Below, piece by piece: positions 6,059-16,006 of a stretch of 36,639 nucleotides of DNA (the first letter of the stretch is position 1; the number at the start of each line of letters is the position of its first letter). Both the position numbers and the translations under genes were made by a program. The DNA comes from Candidatus Woesearchaeota archaeon (lineage in GTDB: Archaea > Nanobdellota > Nanobdellia > Woesearchaeales > GW2011-AR9). Under the pieces are notes generated by a model. That model was not told the DNA's origin. It did not search any database and saw only the letters and a program-made list of their open reading frames with translations. Location of the stretch: contig JACPNA010000050.1 in assembly GCA_016185725.1 (NCBI GenBank), positions 1-36,639 of the forward strand. The letters are read 5' to 3'.

Positions 6059-7498
6059 TTATTTGTTCTTTTGAATTTCGTAACATTTAAGGAATTGATT
6101 AGTTAAATCATTATTATTTTTATAGGGTTGACCGTAGTAACTTTTTCCACCTTTGGAACTGCTCGGCAGAGATGCCCAAGTAGGTGCTAATCTATCCCAA
6201 AGAGGAATAAAATCTTTGGAAGAAATAGCATTTTTTATATCACTTTCAGAAACTCCTTTTTCTGTTATTAATGAAAGACCGGCTTTGTCTTGCGCTTCTT
6301 TGCCAAAATTAGGAAATAATCCTTTTTTCTTTAAATTATTATAGGTGGTACAGGTAAATTGATATCTACCAGAGGCACTGGGATTTAATTTTTGTTTTTC
6401 ACAAGGATGAACACTTAAATCTTCAAATCTTTTTCCACCATACAGTACATTATAATCTCCACCCTCAGCCCAGGCAATTGTATCGAGTAAGGCATTGTAT
6501 TCAGGACTGCCAACGTTAGCAATACCACAATAACTAATTTTAGTTGTAGAAGCAACATAAGTATCGACGGTGGCTTGCACTGATTTTGGTTCGGTGTATA
6601 ATGTTGTATAAGGTACCCAGCCGCCAGGAACGGCATAGACTTTATCACTTAAATCCGGATTGACATATGCACTGATACGAGAAGCCCAAGCTTCGTCAAT
6701 TTCTTTACATTGTTGAGAGTTGAGACAAAGCGGTTGAGTAATTTTTGTAGTAGTTGAAGGGGTTGAGGAGATGGTAGAAATTGATACGGCAGCAGCGGGA
6801 GTTGCAGAAGCAGTTCCTCGCAAGGCAGCGGTGTAGATATCACCCATTATACCGTATTTCAATCCTGGACTTATTTCGTCGTATACTTTTTGGGCCCATT
6901 GTGTTGGACGGGTATTATCACTAAAATGTATTTCATCTTTATTTAGTTTTACTTTATCCCGTGAATCTATTAATATACAATTATTACTAAGTCCTTTAAT
7001 TATAGCTTCATAACGTTGATCACGTTGAGCTGCTTCAGTTGGATCATTTTTACCGGGCGGACCAATCCAATAACATTTAATGTTTTGATCAATTATGATT
7101 TTCACTAAAGAAGCCACATTTTTATCATAATTTGAAGGTGTTTTTCCAGCAGGATTACCTCCCATAGTAATTATAACGATCGTCGGTTGGAAATCAGAAA
7201 TTAAATCGGCAAGTTTTGGTGTTTTAGACAATGTTGATGTTTTTCCTGTTTCAGTGATATATAAAGAGCCACAACTATCAGCCTGGTTATTAAACCACCA
7301 GGAAGGTGAAGCACCACACATAGCATAATGGCGAACAGTATTATCTTTACTAAGCAATTTATTGATTTCTGTGCCATAAGTGCCAACACTATGAGAATCA
7401 CCAATAAATAAAATCTTTTCTGCAAGTGCTGAGGAGGATAAAAGTAGAATAAATATTAAAATGAAAATTCTTTTTGTTAATTGGCGATTAAATTTCAT
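6059..7498 (-). CDS. Secreted SGNH hydrolase fused to a lambda-endolysin-like (GH104) lytic transglycosylase
   Basis: 479 residues. Residues 1-26 are a signal peptide. An SGNH esterase domain (about 28-215) shows block I GDSHSVG (Ser35), block III GGN (Asn115) and block V D-x2-H (Asp188, His191). A Ser/Thr/Ala/Pro linker (about 222-255) leads to a Cys module (LCLNSQQCKEIDEAW, about 257-320) shared with the next gene. The C-terminal domain (about 330-475) follows phage lambda R closely in motif order: LLDTIAWAEGGD (catalytic Glu345), YGGKRFEDLSVHP, LNPSASGRYQF, WASLP and YGQ. GH104 enzymes cleave the MurNAc-GlcNAc bond of bacterial murein. An esterase that removes O-acetyl groups, which block such enzymes, would fit the fusion, but that is inference. 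It sits between a pilin-like gene (11 bases) and the M15 peptidase gene (12 bases). Confidence 0.88.
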   Translation of the reverse strand: MKFNRQLTKRIFILIFILLLSSSALAEKILFIGDSHSVGTYGTEINKLLSKDNTVRHYAMCGASPSWWFNNQADSCGSLYITETGKTSTLSKTPKLADLISDFQPTIVIITMGGNPAGKTPSNYDKNVASLVKIIIDQNIKCYWIGPPGKNDPTEAAQRDQRYEAIIKGLSNNCILIDSRDKVKLNKDEIHFSDNTRPTQWAQKVYDEISPGLKYGIMGDIYTAALRGTASATPAAAVSISTISSTPSTTTKITQPLCLNSQQCKEIDEAWASRISAYVNPDLSDKVYAVPGGWVPYTTLYTEPKSVQATVDTYVASTTKISYCGIANVGSPEYNALLDTIAWAEGGDYNVLYGGKRFEDLSVHPCEKQKLNPSASGRYQFTCTTYNNLKKKGLFPNFGKEAQDKAGLSLITEKGVSESDIKNAISSKDFIPLWDRLAPTWASLPSSSKGGKSYYGQPYKNNNDLTNQFLKCYEIQKNK

Positions 7499-7509
7499 TA
7501 TTCATCGAT

Positions 7510-8061
7510 TTATTTTACTATGAATGTTTTGGTGTACGTTACTTGTTTTATTAAATAGGGATTTTCTAAGATTAAGTCTAAACTATAAGTTCCGGGTTGT
7601 AAACCAAAGCCAAGAGTGAAGTAGTCTTTGAATACTAGAGATTCTTTGTTTTTATTTGATTCGGTGTCATAATCAAAATTGTTTTCAGTATTAGCATCAA
7701 GAATAATTTGACCAGATGGGGAAGTAATACGATAATTTTCTACTATCTTTACTACTCCGTTAGATGTTGTTGATTCGACAACGAAACGGAAATGGACTTC
7801 TTCACCTCTTACGAAAGTTTGTTTTGGTTCAAGGCATTGATATTGTTCGTCAACGTATTGACAGAATTGAAATTCTTTAATAGATAAAGTTCCTTCACGG
7901 GCGAAGGGGATAAATTCAGTGTTTAAGATAGGCTGCGGTGAAGTGTCGGCTTTAACAGTTACAACACCTTTCTGTACCAAGAAAAGAATGACTGCACTGG
8001 TAAGAACTACGGCTACTAAGATCAAAAGGAATTCTATGATGGTTGAGGCTTTTTTGTTCAT
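7510..8061 (-). CDS. Pilin-like secreted protein with class III-type N terminus
   Basis: 183 residues from the ATG at 8061. It begins MNKKASTIIEFLLILVAVV, a short basic leader followed directly by a hydrophobic helix with Glu, as in archaeal class III (prepilin-peptidase-processed) signal peptides. The exterior domain has three Cys and a beta-rich, Ig-like character with a conserved-looking end (QPGTYSLDLILENP). The start was chosen because the ATG lies two bases after the stop of the 1970-residue gene (TAA-AA-ATG) and places the hydrophobic helix at the N terminus; an upstream in-frame start at 8130 would bury it. It could be a minor pilin or an anchor for the neighbouring enzymes. Confidence 0.75.
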   Translation of the reverse strand: MNKKASTIIEFLLILVAVVLTSAVILFLVQKGVVTVKADTSPQPILNTEFIPFAREGTLSIKEFQFCQYVDEQYQCLEPKQTFVRGEEVHFRFVVESTTSNGVVKIVENYRITSPSGQIILDANTENNFDYDTESNKNKESLVFKDYFTLGFGLQPGTYSLDLILENPYLIKQVTYTKTFIVK

Positions 8062-8063
8062 TT

Positions 8064-11000
8064 TTATTCTATGAATATTGTTTGTTCTATTTCTTCTGTG
8101 GGTGGACAACATAATTGACCCGATGGACATTGATATTTTGATTGATATTGAGAGGAATCAAAACAAAAGCTATTATATTGAAATTTTCCACTATCATCTT
8201 TAGCAATCTTATCAGCTAAAACTGGAGTTTGACAAGTATATTGATTCCACTTTGCGGGAGGAGTGTTTTGATCAGTATAATCTGAAGGAGGAACGGTAAA
8301 AATAAATTTGGCAGAAGGATCGCCACATTTTTTTCCTAGAGTAGAAGTTGAAGGAGTTCCGGCTTTAGGTTCGCAGCATTTTTGCGTTCCAGGACAGCCG
8401 TTTTGCAGGTTATATTGATTAGCAATAGTTTTCGTAGAGTAATCTGAAGCATCATAGCATATTGAACTTGTGTCCGGCTCACGACAGACATATTTATTCC
8501 AGTTAGCAGGTTCGATAAAATCTTCTACTATATGTGTAGATCCACACGTTGTTCCTTTACCAGTTCCTAATGAGGTTGAAGATATTGGTGTAATGCCCTC
8601 ACACTTTATTTTATTATTTATCTGCGCTAGATATTGGTAAATCTTTTGATATTCTGCGGTATTGGTTATTTTTTCAGGATATGGTTCACGAATTTCTCCG
8701 GTAACGTATTTATTATTAAAAAATATATTTAAGTAATTGCAAATGGGTTGTTTGTATTGTGTTGTCCATTCATATTGACCTTGCATGATGTAACAAGCGA
8801 TGGCATAGTATAATGCGTTAGCATCGGCGATGTCATTCGCACGGCGGTTGATGAGTTGTTGAGCTTCGCCTAACACATAACCGCAATTGCCGAGCATAAA
8901 TTCGGAATGGAATTTGCTGGTTATTTTAGAGGCAAATGGTTCTAATTGTAAAGTAATAGTCTGGGTATGTTTATTTTTACCGTAAGCAGGAGATTTTACG
9001 GGAATGTAGGCATTGAAACAATCGCCAGAAGCGTCTGGTTGTAATAGTTCGTTAGTTATTGTAATTGACTTAACTCCCTGAACTTGTGAGGATGCAGGAA
9101 CGATTTCATAAGTACATGCTTTTTTAGGATTATTTTGCGGAAGTTTTGGTGAGCCAATTAAGTTGTAAACAGTAAATCCTTCGAATTGGAAACGGACCGT
9201 AGATAATTCTCCGGTTGTAAGAAATGGATTGCCGTTAGATGTCAAGATTTGATTGGTAACTTGGAAGGGAGGCATTGCGGTAACACCGCTAGGTAAAGTT
9301 ATTTTATATTTACCTTCAGAATCCAATTCATAACTGAAGGGATATTTATTTTTGGTCTGCACTCCAGCAGGAGAATTTTCATAGAGGATATTATTACTAC
9401 AACCAGGATCACTTTCAGAAGAAAGTCTAACGGAATTCTCTCCAGAGAATAGGGAAGGTGTAACTGTACCGAGATTAAGTGGAATGGTGAGAGGACCGCT
9501 TAATTCGGGTAAAGGACGAGGAGTTAATTGACTAAATGTATCTTTTAAGCCAGCAATAGTTGTTTTTAAACAATATTTTTTACCATCAGTCATTAAATGA
9601 TTATTGACACGGATAGGACGATCTTTGATAAATAAATTAGGTGTATTACAATCAGACCAAGCTTTAGTTGTTTCGTCCCAACAACTCAGGTAAGGGTCTT
9701 CAAAATAAGCACCGCCGCCGCCAAACAAGGCTAAGACTTCTGGACATAAGAAGCGACCAGTCAGCGGTTCAACCTGACAAGATAATTGCTGTTCGGGAGA
9801 GACGTCAGTAATAGGGAAATAAAATTTGCCGTCACGATACCCTTCATCAAAACAAGTTTCGGCTTTTTCATAGGGATCTAATTTTATGTCGACGACAACA
9901 TGATCGTAGCGATAGCTAGAACTTATACGTTGCGGGGCAGGGATTTTCATGTCGACAAAATCGCCGCCTTTAAGATTGAATTTTCGACCGTTGTCGAGGA
10001 ATTTGGTTTTTTCTTGTTCAACAGCACTTTTTTGTGTGGCATGCAGGCAATCACAACCTTGCGGACCACACTCTATTCCTTTATGACCCATGTCTTCTGG
10101 ACCGATACATTTTAAATAAACGTCAGCGCTACGGATACGACAGCCAGGCATTAAGATGGCGCCGATTTTGTAATTGTATACTGCAGTTCCGGCGGTAGGA
10201 TTATACGTTGATAATTCACGCTGCGCAGGTACGACAATAACATCAGTTTTTGTGGAAAAGGAATTGGCGGTGTCCATAATGAAATCCATGCCGATAGGCC
10301 AATCGTAACCAAAGGCAGCCATACAAATGGATTGAGAAACTCCTTGCGATCCTTGAGCAAAGTATTGATTTAATTTTGCATTTTGGTAATCTGATTGTAC
10401 TGTCTTTATGGATGATTGCATGGCTTGAGGAATGGCTGCAAAACCGGATTTGGCAATAACGCCGATGTCTTCAATGGTTGTTCCTTTAAGTTCATCTTGA
10501 AAATTATCTGTACTACAACCATTATTAAAATATGCTAATGATTGATAAATCAAACCACAAACGTGTTGAGAGAATATTGTTTTACAAACACCGACATCTT
10601 GCAAGCCAGTATATTTTGCTTCTTTAATACAATTACTTAAGCCAACTAAAATATTTCTCAACGTTACTAAACGAGCATTTATACCAGTAAGACAAACCGT
10701 TTGGAACGCACCGGTATGTTGAGTATTAGGATTGATTTCGTGATAGGTTTTATTGTCGGAAAACGCATCGAGGATAGAGTTCTGACCAAAGGCTGAAGAA
10801 AAATCACGATTGTTATAATAACGCCATTCGGGATAATAAGTGCCAAAGACACCTTTACTTTCTCTGAATTTTAGTGATTCACGGTAGTCCCAATCTTCAG
10901 CTAGATTGTCAATTTCTTTTTGAGCAGTACGCGCTCCAAGAATTTTAGTGGTTGGTTTACTATCGGTAATACAGACGCATTGTAAGAAACCAGTGGTGCG

Positions 11001-13976
11001 GGAGGCTTCATCCAATCCTTTTGGTTCTCCTTCGGAATCTAAATCAAGGAAACAGTCAGCGGTATAACCAGCAGATTTACGAACGGGACCTTTTTGTTCA
11101 TCACTTTTTATTGGACCATTTTTACCTTGAATAATTATTTTACCAGAAGCATCTAGTTGTTCACGATAGCATCCATATTTGCCGGAAGCAGGAGTAGAAG
11201 CGCCTTCTGGTTTAAAATTATTAGTTGTTCCACCATCTTTATCGGCTTTATATCCCGGTAATTTAGGATTTTTACAGACTGCTTCACAGCTACGATCTTG
11301 ACCGACAATAAAACTTTCTGAACCTTCAGGCTGATATGCAAATAAATCTCCCGAGCCGGCAAATTTTTCTTGTAGTGCTTCAAGAGTTATACCAAATTGT
11401 TCAACTTGATTTAATTTGATGAGAGGAGATTCTTTATTTTGTTGTTTAGAATCGATAACATAAAGTTTATTTTGATATTGATAGCAATCAAAAGAACCAT
11501 TTTTTAAGACTTCTACGGCAATTTGATTTTGATTAGTGCCTTTTTGGATTAAGGTTTGACAATTTTCACGTTTAGTTAAGGGAATGCCTAAACTGGTAAC
11601 CGCACATTGTTGTTGGGCAGAGGCAACTGCGCCGACTTCTTCTTGTGTTTTAGATGCAGTCCAACGAGCAGGAACTTTACGACAAAGGAAACGATCACAG
11701 GAGTAGCGGTAAAGTTGGTCGATTCCAGATTCAATCTGCCAAGCGTTAGCGGTTAACGGGCAGCGTTCATTTAAAGAGCTGGCTTTAAGATTTTTAGGGT
11801 CAATTTTATATTTAATAATAGGATTGTTGGTATTATCAAAATAATTTGATTTGTCAGCTAACACTTGCCATTTTTGGATAGTGCTGTCTAAAAATAGATT
11901 TTGTTGTTCTACTATAGAAGGACATCTGTCTTCCTTTTTTTTAGTAAGATCTTTAGCACCATAGTAGGATTCTACATTAGAGATAAAGAGGCGATACCAT
12001 TTAACAATTGTCTGCACGCCAATAGAGGATAAACATGTTGCACCAGCAATTTTTATAGCAGTTTCTAAATAGGGTTGAATTGTCTCAATTTGTTTAATTG
12101 TGAAATCAATTGATTTTAAACCTTCGTCGGCAATGAAATCGGGAAGCATATTTTTACTGTCTATAGGTATATCCACAAAATAGCCAAGGTCATAACAAGA
12201 AGTTTGAGATTTCATCGGACCAAGATTGCCGTTAGGATCACGTTCTTGATAATCTACACGAATCTTTAAGGGAAACATGATTTGGCGTTTTTTGAACTCG
12301 TTCCAAAAGTCTTCTTTTGTTTCGCTTAATTTTTGCGAGGCGGCAAGATTAGAGGTTACATACCAAGACGTTTTTTCACCATTAGGAATGGTTTTAAGGC
12401 TCGCTGGTAAAATGTTACAACCAATTTTAAAAGAGTTATCTTTGAGCATGCCTTGAGTACAAGCACGTTCGAACTGTACACCTTGAATAAGATAACCAGA
12501 TTCGAGAACATGACCAGTAGCAAGATCAATTTTAGGAGTGCCTTGACCACGATAACTAAAGTTAAAAACAGCAGTAGCAACTTCTCGACCGGAATCAAGC
12601 AATTGCGGATTTAAACGCAACGGAGCCTGAAATTGGGGAATAGATGAAATTTGGAAATCAAAATTAGGAGAGTAACAAGTATTAATGGTAATGGTAGTTT
12701 GCTGGAAACCTTTACGACCTAATTGATCTTCGGCAACTATAAATAGATAATAAGTCCATTGCTGCTGCTGTTCGGCTTGTTCTAAAGGAAAGATGGAAAT
12801 TTGTTCCATACCCGCAGGAACTAATTTGAAATTAGGATTGATTTGTTTGAAAGGTTCGCTATCAAAGTTAATGTCTTTAAATGTAAATTCGCCTTTACTA
12901 TCAGAAGTTGTTTCCGCCCACGCTTTATCAAACTTAGGAGTGTATTGGAAACCAACTTGACGGTATAAAAAGAAGTATAATTTGGTGTTAGGTTTAGTTT
13001 TACCGCTAATAGAAGACTCAGCACGGCCTTGATAATAACTATTGCCTTTTTCTAAATTGAAAGTTACAACAGGTGCTTGGACATCAGCAGTCATAGTAAA
13101 TTCTTTGGTAATAACAAAGCCGGAAGTATCTTGGACGGTAATGACAATATTATTTTTTCCTTCTTGTAAATTAATAAGATGAGATATTTTTTGGCCTTGG
13201 CCTTTGGCTTGAGATTTATTGTTGACAAAAATTTCGTAAGTGCTATTTTTAGTGATAGTACCATTAATTGGGAAACTATTGCTGTCAGTAATAGTAGGTA
13301 ATGCGGTTAAATTAAGTATAGGGAGATTATTGTCGGAATAAATGGCGCCAGTCCAGACAGCTTTGTTGTCAGCGGTATCAAGAGCTTCTATTTTTAGATA
13401 ATTTTGTTTATTTGGCTCTAGAAAAATATCGGGAAAGATAAAATGAGATAAGGATGCAGAGACGTTATTTTTGATTTCCTGATGGGGAGCAGTGATAGTT
13501 GATTTAGAGATGTTGTTAACAAATAAAGTTAATTTTGTTTTGGGTTCGGTTGTGCCATTAAGGGATACTTTAGTTCCGGCTATGGAAGAGGGAGCAGAGA
13601 CTTGTAAGGGAGGAGGATTAGTGTCAGGAGTAATGGTTTGGAAAGTATAGAAAGAACCATTATTGTCAGAAATTTTGGAATTACTTTCAACTTGGTAATA
13701 ATATGTTGTTTTAGGAGTTAAATCCTCAAGAGTGAATTGATGGGAGGTGATAGGATTAGCATCGCCTATTGTTTGCAAGGAAGATTTATTTGCGCCGTAA
13801 TGTAAAAAGCTATCAGATGGTTCGTCAGTATTCCAAGAAACAGTGGCAGAAGTTTCAGTTATATCTGTAGATTGCACGGAGGATATTTCTAAAGCGCTTA
13901 CGAAGGTTAAATTAACTAAGAGGGAGATAATTAGGATTGATAATAATTTATTGATGGGGGTTATTTTTGATTTCAT
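8064..13976 (-). CDS. 1970-residue secreted multidomain protein (FN3, Ig-like, Cys-rich repeats)
   Basis: A signal peptide (about 1-28) is followed by a fibronectin type III domain (about 30-115, with TSATVSWNTDEPS and TTYYYQVES) and several bacterial Ig-like segments with the NGTTEPKTKLTLFVN pattern (about 125-310). The long middle part is rich in Cys and aromatic residues and has no family I recognise. The last 130 or so residues hold two copies of a Cys motif ending CPGTQKCCEP and CPSGQLCCPP. The many paired Cys point to an extracellular, disulfide-bonded protein. The start overlaps the stop of the upstream gene by four bases (ATGA). Its place between two pilin-like genes and ahead of two murein hydrolases suggests a large adhesin or the body of a surface structure. 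Confidence 0.8.
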   Translation of the reverse strand: MKSKITPINKLLSILIISLLVNLTFVSALEISSVQSTDITETSATVSWNTDEPSDSFLHYGANKSSLQTIGDANPITSHQFTLEDLTPKTTYYYQVESNSKISDNNGSFYTFQTITPDTNPPPLQVSAPSSIAGTKVSLNGTTEPKTKLTLFVNNISKSTITAPHQEIKNNVSASLSHFIFPDIFLEPNKQNYLKIEALDTADNKAVWTGAIYSDNNLPILNLTALPTITDSNSFPINGTITKNSTYEIFVNNKSQAKGQGQKISHLINLQEGKNNIVITVQDTSGFVITKEFTMTADVQAPVVTFNLEKGNSYYQGRAESSISGKTKPNTKLYFFLYRQVGFQYTPKFDKAWAETTSDSKGEFTFKDINFDSEPFKQINPNFKLVPAGMEQISIFPLEQAEQQQQWTYYLFIVAEDQLGRKGFQQTTITINTCYSPNFDFQISSIPQFQAPLRLNPQLLDSGREVATAVFNFSYRGQGTPKIDLATGHVLESGYLIQGVQFERACTQGMLKDNSFKIGCNILPASLKTIPNGEKTSWYVTSNLAASQKLSETKEDFWNEFKKRQIMFPLKIRVDYQERDPNGNLGPMKSQTSCYDLGYFVDIPIDSKNMLPDFIADEGLKSIDFTIKQIETIQPYLETAIKIAGATCLSSIGVQTIVKWYRLFISNVESYYGAKDLTKKKEDRCPSIVEQQNLFLDSTIQKWQVLADKSNYFDNTNNPIIKYKIDPKNLKASSLNERCPLTANAWQIESGIDQLYRYSCDRFLCRKVPARWTASKTQEEVGAVASAQQQCAVTSLGIPLTKRENCQTLIQKGTNQNQIAVEVLKNGSFDCYQYQNKLYVIDSKQQNKESPLIKLNQVEQFGITLEALQEKFAGSGDLFAYQPEGSESFIVGQDRSCEAVCKNPKLPGYKADKDGGTTNNFKPEGASTPASGKYGCYREQLDASGKIIIQGKNGPIKSDEQKGPVRKSAGYTADCFLDLDSEGEPKGLDEASRTTGFLQCVCITDSKPTTKILGARTAQKEIDNLAEDWDYRESLKFRESKGVFGTYYPEWRYYNNRDFSSAFGQNSILDAFSDNKTYHEINPNTQHTGAFQTVCLTGINARLVTLRNILVGLSNCIKEAKYTGLQDVGVCKTIFSQHVCGLIYQSLAYFNNGCSTDNFQDELKGTTIEDIGVIAKSGFAAIPQAMQSSIKTVQSDYQNAKLNQYFAQGSQGVSQSICMAAFGYDWPIGMDFIMDTANSFSTKTDVIVVPAQRELSTYNPTAGTAVYNYKIGAILMPGCRIRSADVYLKCIGPEDMGHKGIECGPQGCDCLHATQKSAVEQEKTKFLDNGRKFNLKGGDFVDMKIPAPQRISSSYRYDHVVVDIKLDPYEKAETCFDEGYRDGKFYFPITDVSPEQQLSCQVEPLTGRFLCPEVLALFGGGGAYFEDPYLSCWDETTKAWSDCNTPNLFIKDRPIRVNNHLMTDGKKYCLKTTIAGLKDTFSQLTPRPLPELSGPLTIPLNLGTVTPSLFSGENSVRLSSESDPGCSNNILYENSPAGVQTKNKYPFSYELDSEGKYKITLPSGVTAMPPFQVTNQILTSNGNPFLTTGELSTVRFQFEGFTVYNLIGSPKLPQNNPKKACTYEIVPASSQVQGVKSITITNELLQPDASGDCFNAYIPVKSPAYGKNKHTQTITLQLEPFASKITSKFHSEFMLGNCGYVLGEAQQLINRRANDIADANALYYAIACYIMQGQYEWTTQYKQPICNYLNIFFNNKYVTGEIREPYPEKITNTAEYQKIYQYLAQINNKIKCEGITPISSTSLGTGKGTTCGSTHIVEDFIEPANWNKYVCREPDTSSICYDASDYSTKTIANQYNLQNGCPGTQKCCEPKAGTPSTSTLGKKCGDPSAKFIFTVPPSDYTDQNTPPAKWNQYTCQTPVLADKIAKDDSGKFQYNSFCFDSSQYQSKYQCPSGQLCCPPTEEIEQTIFIE

Positions 13977-15931
13977 TTTATCTCCGGATCAGGTAGAGAG
14001 GTACTTATTTGAGGCAGGGATAACATTAGACCATAAACTACATTCTCATCACTGGAATCGGTAGAAGCGATATGGAAAGTTATCTGGTTAGCTTGAGATA
14101 AATCTGACCAGGGTAAGGTCCATTTGCCTTTATACCCACCAATGAATTTTTCTTGGTCAAAGGCATTGATTTCTAATTCATAGGTGTAATCAGCTTTTGC
14201 AAGCAAAGACAGGGTTTGGAATTCTTGCAGTTCTTTATCCGTAGGAGAATATAACAATGTTGCTTCGTGGAACGGTTGAGTGGTGTTGGATTTAAATATG
14301 CGTAATTTTATAAGAGCGGTTTCTGTTTTGGATAGTTCTTTTGGTGGTCCAATATTTTGTTCTGATTCGTAATTGTGTTTAACTATTTTTAGTTTAGATG
14401 CGGGTAAATGGTATACTGGAATTAAATTTAGCTCTGTTTCTTTATTTGATTCGGTAATGACACGCTGCCAGGATTCTTTATAATCTTGTTTTACACCGCG
14501 TAAAATACCGCCAACACAATAAGGAAAGTTAGTAGTTATTTTAGAAGATGCGGTGTAGGGATTGAACGAAGTTTGACCGAGATCGCATTTGTAACGTAGG
14601 CAAGTATAAGAAATGTTTACTCCGGAAATTTCTTCACGATTGAATACACCTAAATCGTTTTCTATTAATTCGTATGTTTTGACAGTCATGGGAATCCGTT
14701 TGTTAGCACAAAATTCTTCAGAGTCAATAGTCTCAATAGCGAGAGATGGACGAGAAAATATTTCATTACGATTAGGATTGTTCTTTATGATATGAACAGT
14801 GAAGGCAAGATTGAAATTGTAGCCGGTAGTTTCATCACGAATTCTAGCTAAAACAGGATATGATAGATCGTACGTAAATTTCCAGTTTTGCAAGCATAAA
14901 AAGGAAATCTGATCCGTACCACCAAGCATAGAACTTTGTAGTTTTGTTCCGGATAAAGGAGTAACGGCAAAGGTAAAGGGATAGTTTTCTTCATAGTTGA
15001 AATAAACGTTAATTTTGTTGTTGTTACCATTTTCACCAATATCCCAAAGGTAGTGACTTTTATAGTAAGGAAGAGTTTTGGGATATTCAATAATATTGGT
15101 GCCTTTAAGCTGGATTTGGGGGATATTGGTGTGAATTAATTTTTTTAAGGAAGATTGAACTTGGAAAATATCCCAGGTTTTTTTGGTGCAACTTAACTCC
15201 ATGCCGGCAGTGGGAACGTCGGGGTGTTCTAAAGCTAAAAGGTCTTGGGTAATATCTTCAAATTTTAGAGTAGCCATCTCTCGATCAATGATTAAAGCAG
15301 CTAATTCGTGAACTTGTTTTAGTTTTATATCAGATTCAGCTTGATGATCAATAACTTCCGCAATGGTTTCACCGGCTTTGTTTTTTAATTCAATATCCCA
15401 TCTGACGTTAAGGATTACTTTAGCAGCAGTAATTTCGGTGTTTGGTTCAATTTCACTTTTTTCTATAATATCATACGATTCTTGGAATGGTTGTAAATCT
15501 AAAAGACAGGAACGCAAGTTCTGTTTCATATAATTGTCTATTCTTGTTTTGATATCTTGTAAAGAGGGTATTCGTGTTTGTTGACCGTAAGCCCAATAAG
15601 GAACTACGAGGTTAGGAGAAAGACGTAAATTTTGTGAAGCATCATGGGCAATATCAGAAGGAATGTCAATGTAACCACCTTGCAGACCTATTTTGAATAA
15701 AGCTTCTTCACCAATCTGTTCAATGCAGGTGGTGAGGTAGTTTTCTATTTTACCTTTTTCAGTTGGAATTATTTCTTCGGTCTTAAAACGAAATATTTCT
15801 GTTTGGAAAAGCAAGAGTAAAGATATGGCTAACAAAATTATTATTCCTAGAATTATAAAAATAGTTACTTGAGCTTTTTTGTTGCTGAAAATATAGCTAG
15901 TGTTACAGCTATCTACCCTCTTTTTGTTCAT
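13973..15931 (-). CDS. Membrane-anchored surface protein with KKAQVTIF-type N terminus (652 aa)
   Basis: The N terminus has a short charged leader, then NKKAQVTIFIILGIIILLA, the class III-like signal/helix common in secreted DPANN proteins (RGQVTIFIILG type). The remaining 600 residues are predicted to lie outside the cell and are beta-rich with scattered Cys; no enzymatic motif is visible. It is the first gene of a five-gene operon: the TATA box at 15951-15962 is about 25 bases from the ATG, which fits a leaderless start, and the stop overlaps the next start by four bases. Candidate roles are a pilin-like base or a host- or prey-contact protein. Confidence 0.7.
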   Translation of the reverse strand: MNKKRVDSCNTSYIFSNKKAQVTIFIILGIIILLAISLLLLFQTEIFRFKTEEIIPTEKGKIENYLTTCIEQIGEEALFKIGLQGGYIDIPSDIAHDASQNLRLSPNLVVPYWAYGQQTRIPSLQDIKTRIDNYMKQNLRSCLLDLQPFQESYDIIEKSEIEPNTEITAAKVILNVRWDIELKNKAGETIAEVIDHQAESDIKLKQVHELAALIIDREMATLKFEDITQDLLALEHPDVPTAGMELSCTKKTWDIFQVQSSLKKLIHTNIPQIQLKGTNIIEYPKTLPYYKSHYLWDIGENGNNNKINVYFNYEENYPFTFAVTPLSGTKLQSSMLGGTDQISFLCLQNWKFTYDLSYPVLARIRDETTGYNFNLAFTVHIIKNNPNRNEIFSRPSLAIETIDSEEFCANKRIPMTVKTYELIENDLGVFNREEISGVNISYTCLRYKCDLGQTSFNPYTASSKITTNFPYCVGGILRGVKQDYKESWQRVITESNKETELNLIPVYHLPASKLKIVKHNYESEQNIGPPKELSKTETALIKLRIFKSNTTQPFHEATLLYSPTDKELQEFQTLSLLAKADYTYELEINAFDQEKFIGGYKGKWTLPWSDLSQANQITFHIASTDSSDENVVYGLMLSLPQISTSLPDPEIK

Positions 15932-15950
15932 AGGAGAAGGATATTGTAAT

Positions 15951-15962
15951 GGTTTATAAAGC
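15951..15962 (-). promoter_or_regulatory. TATA box of the surface protein/murein hydrolase operon
   Basis: GCTTTATAAACC on the minus strand, centred about 25 bases before the ATG at 15931. No other strong TATA box was seen between the five genes, which are spaced by 12 bases or less. Confidence 0.6.
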
Positions 15963-16006
15963 TTGTGCTGATTGACGTCTATAAAAAAAGGAGGAAATGG
16001 TGAAAA

